Shown one piece after another: positions 12,772-24,671 of a stretch of DNA of 64,000 bases. The position numbers and the translations under genes are program-made. The notes beneath the pieces are model-generated. The model was not told the DNA's origin, made no database searches, and worked only from the letters and a program-made list of their open reading frames with translations. Origin of the DNA: Eopsaltria australis (Eukaryota; Chordata; Aves; Passeriformes; Petroicidae); NCBI GenBank assembly GCA_034509425.1, contig JAVTVJ010000076.1, forward strand, positions 2,852,001-2,916,000, read 5' to 3'. How positions within the stretch are numbered: the first letter of the stretch is position 1; each line of letters starts with the position of its first letter.

Positions 12772-13172
12772 GTGAGACCATTTCCTCTTGTTGTATCACT
12801 TGGTCCCTGGGAGAAGAGACCAACCCCCACCCGCCTACACTCTCCTTTCAGGCAGTTGTAGAGAGCAATAAGGTCTCCTCTGAGCCTCCTTTTCTCCAGG
12901 CCAAATACCCCCAGCTCCCTTAGCAGCTCCTCACAGGACTTGTGCTCCAGACCCTTCCCCAGCTCCGTTGCCCTTCTCCGGACATGCTCCAGCCCCTCAA
13001 TGTCCTTCTTGCAGTGAGGGGCCCAGAGCTGAACACAGGATTGGAGGTGTGACCTCACCAGTGCCGAGTGCAGGGGTGCAGTCACTGCCCTGGTCCTGCT
13101 GGCCACACCATTGCTGATACAGGCCAGGATGCCACTGGCCTTCTTGGCCACCTGGGCACTCTGCTGGCTCAT
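12750..13172 (-). pseudogene. CR1 ORF2 (reverse transcriptase) C-terminal remnant
   Basis: An uninterrupted frame of 140 codons. In full CR1 elements this is the segment after the reverse-transcriptase catalytic core in an ORF2 protein that copies its own RNA at a nicked target. Recognisable stretches are [13 protein letters not shown] near residues 7-19, [19 protein letters not shown] near 62-80, and [19 protein letters not shown] near 91-109. Similarity ends near GNGL, about residue 132, and the remaining residues read into flanking DNA. The catalytic FADD region and the endonuclease are not part of this frame, so it cannot encode a working enzyme. The absence of stops over more than 120 family codons suggests a relatively young copy. 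Confidence 0.9.
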
Positions 13173-13194
13173 ATTCAGCCACTGCTGACCAGTA
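12772..13194 (-). mobile_element. CR1 LINE, ORF2 C-terminal segment, 3' end missing
   Basis: On the minus strand this matches the distal CR1 ORF2 closely: blocks equivalent to [15 protein letters not shown], then SALVRSHL, then [16 protein letters not shown]. On the plus strand the hallmark blocks tttcctcttg, ggcagttgtagagagcaata and ttggccacctgggcac are clear. It stops abruptly at about 12772, short of the last roughly 50 codons, the 3' UTR and the tail. That is unusual, because CR1 insertions normally keep their 3' end. It abuts an endonuclease-region fragment at about 13195. Confidence 0.95.
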
Positions 13195-13440
13195 CTCTCA
13201 GCCTTCCTGGACTTCTTTACCTCTCAGGGCTGCCTCCCAAAGAATACTCTCAACTAGTCTCCAAATAGATCAAAATTTGCCCTCTGGAAGTCCAAGGCTA
13301 CAGTTCTGGTCATCTTCCTCCTTACCTGAGGATCGATAACTCCATCATTTCCTGATCACTGCACCCAAAACAATTCCAGTCACCACATCATCCACCAGTC
13401 CTTCTCTGTCCACAAAGAACAGGTTCAGAGAGTAACATCC
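13195..13440 (-). mobile_element. CR1 LINE, endonuclease-region segment
   Basis: The plus strand shows blocks known from the 5' part of CR1 ORF2 in reverse complement: ctcagggctgcctccca, tttgccctctggaagtccaa, gataactccatcatttcctg, tcaccacatcatccaccagt and ccttctctgtccacaaag. In a complete element this region lies more than a kilobase upstream of the C-terminal segment it now touches. A central deletion covering most of the reverse transcriptase, or two independent insertions, would explain this. Confidence 0.8.
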
Positions 13441-15654
13441 AGCTGTGTCATGAAAATATTATGCATCAATAAAACACTGTTGGGAATTTCTTCATTTGCT
13501 TTGCTGAAAATGTCTGCGTAGATTATGCCACAGCCATGCTTTTAAGCCTATCTGATGTACTACTAGGAAAATAAATCAGATCAGACCTATCTCACAAATA
13601 AATCAAGTACACCAACTAACACTTACAAATCTCACTGCTATCATTAAACGGCAGCAGACTGTTCATTGCTTTTGGGATTTTTATTTCATTTTAAATTTTC
13701 TCATAAGTGCTCTAATCTTAATGTCTTCCAAATCCATTACTCTCACGGGTCTTTGATACATAGTATATCTTCTATGCAAAACCACACATGGAGCCCGCAG
13801 GTACGACATTTTTCAGCCTATATCATAATATTCTAATTATTGTCTAATGGCACTTCATAGGAAAAAAAAGAGAACATAAAAAAGTGTCATTAAGTAAAGC
13901 AACCTAAGGCCATACCAATCCTAGGGGTTAAGACTTGGATATTCACATATATAGTGAATATAAATATCTCTCTTTAAATTATCACCGAATGAAAATTAAA
14001 ATGTAGCTTTTCAGAGAATCAAAGGTTAATCCTTGGTTACACATTGATTCCCATCATGATAAAAGCATATAAATAATCATGCATGGTTTACATTACATTT
14101 TGTATTGTGTCAATATAACCAAGAGTCCTCTTTCCAAATGTAATGATAAATATGCTTGCAAAGCTTTCCCTTTAGCATGCCTCAGAGTACAATACATGCA
14201 CACTTCTCACAGAAACAATTGCCTGACAGAATTATTTGGGGTGAAGAATATTATCTCCAAGATCTGTTAAAGTGTGTTAAAGTGTAATAGCTGCAGAGGT
14301 TTTTTTGGTAGTCTAATGATTCCAACGTTTTTAAATTCAATTTCCCAAAACCCTATGTTTGCACATTTGTATTGCCTATGTACATAATTTATTATTTTAA
14401 AATTATTTTTACATACATCAAATTGTCCATTCATCAAGACAAAAATGTCATGTGCAGCATCAGGTGCTAGAGCTGAGAAGATTTTTTTTTTAAATAGGTA
14501 TGTTTCTCTTGTATATGGAAAGCAGTATTAAGAGCACTAAATCATCTTGTCTCCAGGAACACATATGAACTGTAAATGAATGAGGTAGGCAATTTTGCTT
14601 AATTAGAATCAATAGTATCATCCTTTAATTAAAGAATATTGATTGTGTTATGCAGAGGGAAGGCTTGCAGAGGATATGCTTTAATGTGATTTCTGTTTGA
14701 CTTGCAAAGTTATGTCAAGGGTCAAATTGAACTTGTACATGGAATACCCCATTCAAAAATAGTAATCACTCTGAATTCTCCTAGGACCTTTTCTTAAAGC
14801 ATACAAGTGGAAATCCAATGTTAAATCGTTACAGAGATAACAGAAGCTTTTAACTGAGAAAGATGTGAGCTTTTTTGTATTCCTCTTCCAGAGGAACTTC
14901 AGAAAGGTACAGCATCCTATTTTCTTCCTGCTTCCTGTATCAGGAAGATCAATAGGGAAGAGCATGGATCAGGAACCTCATTGCTTTTTGCAACATTTCC
15001 CATACACATACAACACACGATTTCATGACAGTTCAAGAAATGGTATGATGAGAAAACAAAGTTGCCTCATGTGTCATCATTTTGTTTTAAGACCTGAGTG
15101 CTGTAGCTTCCAGCTATTATTGATATAAGAATGACATGCGGTCCCCAATGTTCCCATTTTCCTCTACACAGCCAAAGTGAATCTCAGAATTGCAGGGTAC
15201 TGAACACTGAAATTGTATTAAGCCACCAATTAAGTGCTGAAATACACACCATTTCATGTCAATAACAGTGACAAAGAGGCATGCTCTTTAAAAAAAAAAG
15301 CCTGTGCAACTCCGAGATTCTTCCTTCACAGTAACCAGCTGAGCCATACATTATGAGCAAAGTAGAATAAAAAAAAAAAAAGAAAAAGAAAAGCTAACTG
15401 TGTGCCTATCTATGAAGTCCCTGCAGACTGAAATTTGGCTAAGCTGTCCAAGGGGAGGAAAAAAGAGTACAAGTATGTTGCAGGAAATATTCAAACACCA
15501 AGTAAAATTTCGTGTTTGAACATATGTGGTCACTAATCAGTAACTGCAGGTCTTTTCAGCAGTCACTTGTATGCACACTGTAATTCTTATCATTGCTAGT
15601 CATTACTAGAATTATGACACTGTAAACTTTTACTCAAAATTAGACCAAATTATT
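13441..15654. other. AT-rich non-coding stretch
   Basis: No gene or known repeat recognised. 14590-14720 is a homeobox-site-like AT-rich block with TTAATTAAAG and CTTAATTAG motifs that might be a conserved non-coding element (see findings). Confidence 0.5.
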
Positions 15655-15684
15655 AAAAAAACAAAACAAAACAAAACAAAATAA
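15655..15684. repeat. AAAAC microsatellite
   Basis: An A run followed by about five CAAAA units on the plus strand. Simple repeat. Confidence 0.9.
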
Positions 15685-18367
15685 ACGTATACAAAGAGGT
15701 ATTCCAATTTCACAGAGGTCCTCTGGAAAAGAAGAGGAAGAGGAATGGGGAAGCTGATGCAGAGAGTTGAAAACACTCCCAGGTTTATGGTGGGTTGCTG
15801 ATGACATTTTACATCCTTCCCAGTTTGGAGCTCTTAAACCTGCTCCCCTCCATTCCTTGTGTTGGCAGGAACTAGAACCTCAGATTTTGCTCCAAAGCAA
15901 GTTATGCCATCAGTTCAATGTGAGCAAATACTGACTTCTGTCATTACAGAGCCTATATCCTAAAATGGACACACACACACATGTGCAGCCTTCCCCTCCT
16001 GGACCATATCAAGAGTGGGAGTCAAGGACATGCAAAGAATTCTGGTACATAGATCCCCTCACCTATGGATCATGTATGGAGGATTTCCATGTGTCAGTGT
16101 GAATGGCATTACACAGGACAGTCTGCCTGTGCAATGCCCTGCTGCCTTTGCCAGCCCATCAGTAGAAATTATGACGCATGTGCCTCTGCACAGCTGGGGT
16201 GGGGTTGTGCATTATGGACCGTAAGAATGAGTACCTGCTGGTGGAAAACATAAAGGTTGGTAGTTACTCCCACCAATAAATGGGAGAACAGTGCAACATC
16301 TCCTCCATCAGCAGAACCAAAAGGTGGTATGAGCAGGAGCATGACTCCTCCATCAGCAAATCTGCAAGGGTGGCAGTAATCGGAGATACCTCCATTCATT
16401 TCCATATATTATGTTGATTTGGAGTAACATTCAGGTCAATTTTTTCCTGCAGTCTTTTAAATGAAACTATATATTTATCTGATTTATCACATCCTAAGCA
16501 TTCTCAATTTCAAAACTTCACTTTATGGGTTATTTCCCCTCAGTTGTCATTAATACAATGCCAAGGCTAATGAAGCACTCAGTAGAATGTAAATACTAAT
16601 GAAGTGTGCTGGACTTCTAGTTAGCAGGTCTGTAGGGGGAAGAGGTGAATGAAACCGTGTAAATATATAGGTGTTAGGCATAAGACAGTCTGGAGGGCAT
16701 TTAGATTGATTTTTTTAATCCTCTAGTCCTTCTTGTTCCTTGTTCTTCAGCTTCAGTTTGTGCATATGAACCTTTGAGATGACACAAACCCAGAAGATTT
16801 CTAGGTGGAAAAGGTGTTGCTGAGTTGGTCCTACAGGAAAGCAGATGTTGCTCTTTTCCTGGTGTGGATAAGTCTCCCCACAATGACATGAGCTATTTAA
16901 GCAGAGTTCTTTCTTACTGCCAAAGCTGTGTAGGGAGAGTTTGCTGACACAATTATGCCTATTAAAGACAATATTTTCATGCCTCTTCCTGTCAGATGGG
17001 CAAAGCATTGCAGAGTACAGCTGATATTTGTAGGAAGGCATCCCTCATGTACCCATGAGGAAACTCAGCTTCTATTTCTTCTGTAAGGAATGTTCTTGAG
17101 GCTCTGCAAAACCCAAACACAAAGAAATGCCGTGGCAGCAGTTCAAAGTGGCTTTTAGTTCCCTGTGTTGCAGTGGTCAGAGAAATATATGAGTCCCTTT
17201 GTGCACATCTGACTGGTTACAAAAAAAAGAGAAACTAACAGCCAAAAGCAGACTGAAAAAGTCCAATTAGGCAAATGAGGTTGCATTATGTCTCTGTAAG
17301 GAATGTGGTTTGAGTTATACTACTGCCCTTTGGCTCTTCCCTTGCTAGTGTCCTACAAAGGACCGTTAATCTCCTCTCAGCAGGAGAGGTGTTAACAGCT
17401 GAGCAGCAGCTCCTTGTGAAGACAAGATCACATGTAAGGTAATCATAATTGACTGATGATACCATAGATACACTGATTTGCCAATGCATCTATATTACTT
17501 AATAATGAGAAATGTATCTTAGTGATTAGACTCAACTATGACATCTCTTTTTTTTCTTTTCTTTGACAGATTTAGGCCAGGGTCCAAGAGAATTATTTCT
17601 CCATACCACAGTTTCTTAACTGTTTCTGTAATAAACCTGTCTTTTTCCCACTAATTTTTGGGCTGGGTTATAACATACTAGGCGTACCTGTGCAAAATCT
17701 GGCACAAGGTGTTGGAGGTTTCAACCTAGAACTGAAAGTAGTACTGTAAAATCTGAGTTCTAAGTGGCTGTGGAGAACACACAAGTAAATCTATGGGTTG
17801 GATGATAATCACTTTTCACATGTTGGTCCAGTTCTACTCACAGGAAGGAGACTAGAAAGGTATGCAAGGTTCTCATGAATGGTTTCCCAGCATAGGAAAT
17901 TCTCAAGCAAATCATGAATAAGGTATTCTCTGCACTTTCTGCCAGCACTGATGCAATGACCCTATCATGTAAGACAAATCAGTGAACTAATTCCCTGCTT
18001 TGCCTGTTAAAAAGATTTATTCTCTTTCAGGTTCTTTGGCAAGAACCATGAAGTAGTCCCCCAAAAAAATCCTAATTCTCTCCCCACCTCAAAAAAAAAA
18101 CCAACAACAAAACACCAAAGCACAGAATTTGCCAGTCTTAGTCACCATACCATTTCCTTTTATTAATAGAGCCTTGACATGGAAGAGTTTTCTGGCCAGA
18201 CATTTTTCACACCCCAATAGACTAAAATAAAAAATTATTGCCAGCACAATGATTTAAATGTAAGATGTAACACTACAGCACTTGCCTAGCTTGATTTTTT
18301 AATGTCAGCTCCAATGTGTCTGACACATGCACGACATAAATGAATATCCATATTTCCTTGGAATTAA
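15685..18367. other. Non-coding stretch
   Basis: Mostly featureless. A short (AC)n run lies at 15969-15981. A strong pyrimidine tract plus cag ends at 17569 and an AATAAA follows at 17630-17635 (see findings). An A-rich patch lies near 18090-18110. Confidence 0.5.
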
Positions 18368-18600
18368 AGGTTCCCTGACAGCACACGGTACGGAGCATAC
18401 GGCACTCCCGATGGGTCGTTACTGTGGACTGGCATTATTTTCACTCCCTTTATTCTTCCCCAGCCAGCTTTAAGAGTGGGAGCCAAGACTCTCCCCACTA
18501 ACCTCAAGGGCAGTTTTCTCAAAATATTTTATATAAAGCAGTCTATGCTATATTTGCTAATTGCATTTGTCAACCTCCCTTGCCAAAATTTTCTTAAGTA
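18368..18600 (+). other. Open frame with a CpG cluster, unidentified
   Basis: Between the in-frame TAA just before 18368 and a TAA at about 18598 the plus strand is open for about 77 codons. Five CpG dinucleotides fall within 18386-18417 (cacggtacgg, catacggc, cccgatggg, gtcgtt), which stands out in this CpG-poor window. The translation starts with residues like YGAYGTPDGSLLWTG and resembles no protein I can name. The only in-frame Met comes late and no strong splice donor is seen. It could be a decayed exon, a relatively young insertion that has not yet lost its CpGs, or chance. Confidence 0.25.
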
Positions 18601-18820
18601 ACAAAACCATTGGCAATAAACATGGAGATCTACGTATTTGGGTAGAGGAAATGTTTTTTACAGTACAAGAACTAAAGGTTATAAATGAGAAATGATTGCT
18701 TGTTTCATAGAGTTGGTCCATAGAGCTTCCTCTGCCCACACTGTGTCAAAATTCGCACCTTTCTCCTTTCTAAAATAACTTTTTTCTGATGTATTTCTAC
18801 TCAGCTTCTTTCCCCGCCTC

Positions 18821-19198
18821 CTAATCTCTTTGTTCAGTATTTCCTCCTGACACAGAGTCATCACACCATTCATCTGCATCAATCTGTCTGCCGCTTGCAG
18901 ACTTTGCTGGGTCTGCCTCATCAAGTGCAGTCACTAAATTCATATCTTTTTTCAAGTCAGTAATTGCCTTCAGCTTCACGCTGTCATTTTTGCTTGTGTT
19001 GATGTCTATTAGATTTTTGTCTACTGTTTCAAAAGTCTGTGTCGTGTTCCTTGAGTCACATAAACTCCAGCTCTGCCAGTGATTTACCAGCCCATCCTGT
19101 CTGAAACTGTAGAAATTATGTTTCTGCACGCACAATTCTCTGTTCATCATGAAAAAGGTGAAATATCTACTACCTGTAACCATGTGCCCAGATATCAA
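18821..19198 (-). other. 125-codon open frame, unidentified
   Basis: A minus-strand frame from an ATG at 19196-19198. The predicted protein is polar and of mixed composition (segments such as KLKAITDLKKDMN and DADEWCDDS), unlike the low-complexity frames elsewhere here. It contains several CpGs. Possible acceptor-like cag sites occur inside its first third, but there is no strong pyrimidine tract. I recognise no domain, signal peptide or membrane segment. It may be a retroelement internal fragment, a decayed exon or chance. Confidence 0.25.
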
Positions 19199-19264
19199 GC
19201 ACAGGATTTATCTCTTCCAACCTCAAAGTGTGATTCAGTTTGAGGCAAAACTACTGCTAACGTA

Positions 19265-19850
19265 ATATGCCTACGTGTAGGTGTCTCCATGTATAGCAGT
19301 GACCAAGCTCCTATTATAGCAGCACAAACTAACTCAATTAATTTGTCCTCACACAAGCCTCTAGTGCCATCTGAGATGCCCTTAAGCTTTCTGTCTGGCT
19401 TTCAGCCATGGGCCTCGAGTCTCTTGTCAATTTAGGAAGTACAATCTAGAGCAATTCAATTTATCCTAAGTCTGGCTAAAGCCAGAGGGTCAGCAGAGTT
19501 GCTTTTCAGGCTCCAGTGTAGTGATTAAATTTTCATTGACTAAAGCAGGAGGTTAGGCACTTGACTCACAGGTAAACACCTACATGCAGGCATCTGAGTT
19601 TAAATGTCTTAATCTGGAGCTCACTTCCACCCTACAGGCTCTTTTCAGTTGCCCAAACATATGGTGCAATTTGCAACACTATGGAGTGTCCAAATCATCC
19701 ACATAATGCTGACAGAATGACACAAGCTACAGGAGCACTGCTCAGAGCCACATGGAATACCCTGGGGCATTTCAGATGGCACTAGAAATCAGTGTCTAGG
19801 CTACTGAAAGACTGCATGTCTGCAATATAGATGCCTAAACAGACTTGGGT
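19265..19850. repeat. Foldback pair of an unclassified interspersed repeat
   Basis: Positions 19361-19381 and 19765-19785 are inverted copies of a 21-base word with one mismatch. Weaker similarity extends on both sides: for example gtgtaggtgtct (left) against gtttaggcatct (right, reversed), and inward through a tggctttcagc / tggctctgagc block. Roughly 19270-19430 and 19715-19850 look like two head-to-head copies of one repeat, or the long terminal inverted repeats of a small DNA transposon. The style (taggcatct motifs) reminds me of old avian repeats, but I cannot name the family. Confidence 0.5.
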
Positions 19851-21084
19851 TCATCTCTAAGGAAGGTGAGATGAGGTTTGAATTATGCCTAGGAAAATTC
19901 AGTGTGAGGAAGGCATATTAAAAAAAATTAGAAGAAGCCTTAGTCAGAAACTTTTTATTATATTTGCCATTTAAAAATGACTACCAAGCCTAAGCTAATT
20001 ACCTAGACCCACTCCACAGTATACAGATATAGGTTCCTTCAGAGGAAAATTTATACCACATAAGAGAGATGTCTAAATTAGCCAGGACAACTTGCCCTCT
20101 AGAGCTGTTTATCACTCTCAACAGGATGTGGAAGGCACCCAAAAAAGTATCTTAAATACCTGATGTTTACCAGCCTAATGCTAAACAGCCTCACATTCTG
20201 CCTTTCACTGCATGATTCAATAGTAATTACCCAACTCCCTAGGTTAAATATGTGCAAATTCTTTTCTGTGGGTGCAGATCTTAAATATTTGTGGAAACAA
20301 TGAGTTTCTGCCAACTGCTTCTATAGCATCCATCATGGTAAGGTAGGCGGCCAGCATCACGACTTCCCCTTACAAATCCACTCTGAGTATTTATATCCGT
20401 AATTGATATTTCTGGTTTTGCAAATATTAGGCCTATTAAGTCATAGAATTCCTTATCCTATGCTAAAGATTTCCTTCTATGGGAATGAGCCATGAGGATT
20501 CATGTCTTCCTAACTGACTAAAAAGCCACAGGTGTAACACAGGATATAGCAGACAGGATAGCCTCCTGCTAAAGAAAAATCTTTGCACCAGAATGGTCTT
20601 TCTCTTGTAACAAATCACAGTCAAATCTGCCCACCTTTCATTAAAAAGAAAAGGGAAAAATAAAGGGTTTGAATCACTAGTAAAGCCAGCGTGAGTCACC
20701 TGCCATCTGATCAGATATCCTGAATGTTTTACCAGGCCTGAACATAAACCTAAGGTCTGCATAAAGATAACAAAGAACAACATGCATTGGAGTGCAAGCT
20801 CTGAAGAAAAGAAGTAAAATTCAGTCTCTTTGTGTGTGATGACAAATGCCTTCATTTTTTCTTCCTTATTATTTTTTTTTCGATTATATGCATGTGTCAG
20901 CATATGCATAAACAATGCCTTAAATAATTTTCTTAAGGTAAACAACATAGAATTAATAGATTTTTCAGGTTAAAATGGTGTTATTCAAAAGCAGTTAATG
21001 TGTATGATTTATCCATCACCTCTGTGTGAAGTCTTTGAAAAGATTCTTTTGTTCTAAAGTTAGGGGGTGGAATAAGAACCACAG
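19851..21084. other. Non-coding stretch
   Basis: Nothing recognised. The 161-codon minus-strand frame at 20463-20948, the longest in the window, lies here and is treated as chance (see rejected items). Confidence 0.5.
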
Positions 21085-21180
21085 TAATGTGTAGCATTGA
21101 GATTTAAGGAGGAGACATTCAAATGGCATTCATCTAGTCCCACTCTGCTAAGATGAACAAAGGGACTTCATCACTTGTAT
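21085..21180 (-). mobile_element. Probable ancient CR1 3' fragment
   Basis: The plus strand carries tcaaatggcattcatctagt, then cccactctgctaagatgaac and aaagggact. These align with the CR1 tail blocks tcaaaggtcatctagtcc, actcccctgcaatgaac and agggac in reverse complement. The terminal octamer tail is not recognisable. It is an old, short copy, so family and limits are uncertain. Confidence 0.45.
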
Positions 21181-22110
21181 TTTCTGAATTGTGCTGTCAG
21201 AGGGTTAAGCCTAGAACAGATGCTCAGGCCCAGATCAATTTTACCAAAACATAAAAATCAAATAAAAGTTAGCTGTCTAAAGCAGGATTTTTCATCCCTG
21301 AGACAGTCGTCCAGACGAAGATGATCATGCACATACTCCTTGCACAAACTGAGAGATTTCTAATGGGCAGTTCACCTTGCCCTAAATTGAATGTTTAAGA
21401 TTAGAAAAACAGAACAGATCTCTGTTTTGTGCCTCTCTTTGTCACTCCCAAAAGGACTACATTACTACTTTAAACTTGCCGTTCATCTAATGTTGAGATG
21501 AGCAAAGTTAAGGGGGAGAAGCTGCACTTAGATTAAGTACTTTTCCATCTTGTGGGAACTTTTTTCTTACCCTATAAATGTTTTTATCTATAGATCATAG
21601 ATGAAAGAAATCTAGCTCTCTAGCTCCTGAATTCTTTTCAAGAAAAACTAACTTAAAGTAATTAAAATAGTGTAAAACTCATAATTTGATTTGATTACCT
21701 GCACTATTAGTTTGAAAGTTTAATCATTGAGCTCATTGATTCATTCTTGGTTGTGACCTAAATTTGATTTTTGCTTTGTGCAGTTTTTGATCAGCTTAGT
21801 GAAACTGCAATACATTTGGCATAGCAAAATGTGCACATGTATTTGTCTTGTTCCTAAAGTTTTAAAAAATCTTTTAAAATATTCACAATAGGTTTATCCT
21901 TCTAAAATACCACACGGCAAACAAACACTGAGGAAATCGCAAGTTGTTTTGCCATGATTGTAAATTAATAAATTATTTTGTTCAAAAACTTATAACTTTA
22001 TGGATTACATCTGATACGTATCAAAGAACAGCAGTGGTTTATGGTCACTTTCACATCCAAGCCCTCTGGGAAACAATCAGCTGAGAAAATAATCAAGAGA
22101 AGAACTGGTC
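21181..22110. other. Non-coding stretch
   Basis: AT-rich DNA without recognised features. Confidence 0.5.
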
Positions 22111-22200
22111 AAAAAGAAAAGAAAAAACCCCACCACCCCTGAAAAAAACAAAGTAAAAAAAAAAACCCTAAATAAATTAGAAAAAACCCCACACACACCA
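22111..22200. repeat. A/C-rich low-complexity tract
   Basis: Plus strand consists mostly of A runs and CCC/CAC, with a short ACAC run at the end. Low complexity. Confidence 0.7.
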
Positions 22201-24671
22201 CAACTTCAAAATGGGCCTGAGGAGTAAAATTGTTTTTAAAAACTTTTCAACAAGAAGTTTCAATAAATTTTGTCTAGGTTCTTGCTCAATTCTTTAGTTG
22301 TCATTCTTATTTATTTCATTTTAATAGTATATTACAGAACTAGTTGCAACTCTAGTACACACTGGAGATGGAGTTACCAGCCTCCATGACAGCTGTATGA
22401 GACTGTGTGCCATACTGGTCAGAGGTATCCGTAAGAACAGAAATACATTAAATTCTTGTCTCCTACCAATACCAGTAAAGACAAAGCTCCATTTATGACA
22501 CATTGCCAAATTTCTTTGGAAACAAGGGTGCTCTTCAGCATGCTTAAAGCAGAGCAAAGAAGTCAGGTACAGCAAAGAACAACTTTGTTGAGGCTCACTG
22601 AGCTGTTAAAACAGCAGGAAAGAAATAACCTGTCACTCTCTGATGTGCAGGGTTTCATTTCTCTGGAAAGCTGAAGGAACACTGTTGTAGTCATAAATGT
22701 CTAAAAAGGTGATGGAGAAAAAGAGTTAGTGCTTTTGATTTGACCAGTACTTCTGGATAAAACAAATCAGTCTTGGGGCACACAGCAAAAAAACATAGTA
22801 TTCCTGTTCTAAACAAATAGAAGACGAGACAAAGTAGTCAGAACTTAGGTTAGAGGATTCTTAAGGCTTTGCCTCTTTGGAGAAGGTCAGCTATTTAGTT
22901 TTCCATCTTTCCAGGTTTTCCTTCTATCTTCCTATCTTCCTTAAATATTTTTCCTCTTTTTTTTTAGATTTTATTTTCTTTGTTCTTTTTTTTTTTCCTT
23001 TGGCAACCTACTGCGGTATTATCCAGTGAAGATAAAATTCACTTTTGCTTCAGTCCTTGTCTAGCTAAAAAGCATGATGAGCACTACGAGTATACTGCTC
23101 AGGTTTCTTCCTCTTCTCTCTTGCCTGTCTGCAATCAGGTACTCTGCCTATTCCCTCAACTAAGACTTTCCCTTCCCCTGCTATCAAGCAAGTCTGTTCC
23201 CTGGCAGTCCTTGCTCTCATTTTTTCACTAAACCATAGGAAAAAATGGTGACATCCTACAACTGGAAAATCTATGACTGCTGCACATACAGGATTTTTCT
23301 CAGCTCTGTCAGGTGACTCCATTATGTCACCTGAAATCAGTGATGTCTAGGCCTGATAGTCTCTAGTTTTCAATCATTTGGTCTTAAAAGGAAAATTTCT
23401 GTTACTAATGCACATTTATTTGGGGAACGAGGAAAAGTAAGAATCACTGGGACTCTGCTAATGGCATGTCACATTTTGTTATTGTGCTGCACTTGCTTCC
23501 TCTGCCTCGCATTAAGAACATTCAATTCCAGCTCCTGAGGATATTGGTTCCATACCAATGAAGCTAAAAATATTTCAGAATGCCCAGGGGGTGAATATTT
23601 CTATGTCCTTTTACTTAGATGAGGCTGCTTTAGGATGATGCTGTCTCACACACAATATCTCTTGCATACTAATCAACACAACAATAATTCAGGTCATTTG
23701 ATTTCAAAGCATGTTCCCTAATGCGTTAACCTTTCACTGTTAACCTCCACTGTCCTCCTTCATGTGGCACAAAGGGATTGAACCAAACAACTCGATGGTG
23801 GGTAAAGACAACCATAAATGGAAACTCAAGAATGAGCCTTAGATTTCTTTGTATTACAATATATTTAGATGAAGGAATTGAACTCTGATATCCTGAGTCA
23901 CAGTCCACTAGTTTAATCACAAGGTTATCCTTCTGCTCCTTTTCTGCAGACAATGAAAGCTTGATGACAGTCTCTACAGCACTTCAAATATTTACACCAC
24001 AGCCAACCCAATTAAGCCTTTGTCCTGCTTATATGCTTTCATAGAACCATATAAGGAGGAGAAACACCAACACAACCCTTTAAAAACCAACATTTGTTGA
24101 AAAAACACATTCAAAATCAGCAGCACAAAGAAAAGAAAAAGCTGTTTGAGACTGAATCAACAGAAAGCCGTCTGTGGGAAACATTTGGAGAATCACTTCA
24201 GATATATATACATATATTTCCAACTGTATTCACAGATTAGTTGCACTCAAAAAATGCAGAAAATAGTTTAATGAGTTCTGCATTAAATTTAAACCCATCT
24301 GCTCTATTTGTATGTGTTTACAGTCACTGCCTTTAAAGCTTTTAAAAGTAAATGCAAATGCTCTTACTGTTCATAATTAGGATCTGGACATTAGTTCTTA
24401 TCTATTTTTGCACGGGTCAAAAGCATTCATTGCAAAATCAGATGGGAGTGACAATTATTTAATTCCCAAAGCAGGTAACATTACAACTCAGTGTAGACAA
24501 GGTGACATCATATAAAATTTTTGACATATTTTTTTCTCATCTGTGTTAAGCAGAGGAGCTGAAGTTATGAGACAGAGATTCCATCAAGAATGTTTTACAC
24601 TGATGATTTGAATAGTCCCATTCATTTAAAGTGAAATTCAATGTACTTTTCCAATAGTACTATGCAGCATA
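22201..24671. other. Non-coding stretch
   Basis: No gene recognised. Poly-T/pyrimidine tracts lie at about 22958-22997 and a short TA repeat at 24202-24219. Open frames in 22321-23322 overlap on both strands and are unremarkable. Confidence 0.5.

Noticed and set aside
20463..20948. Longest open frame in the window, 161 codons, minus strand
   Set aside because: Hydrophobic/Lys-rich translation of AT-rich DNA with no recognisable domain or splice context. A frame of this length is plausible by chance in 64 kb.
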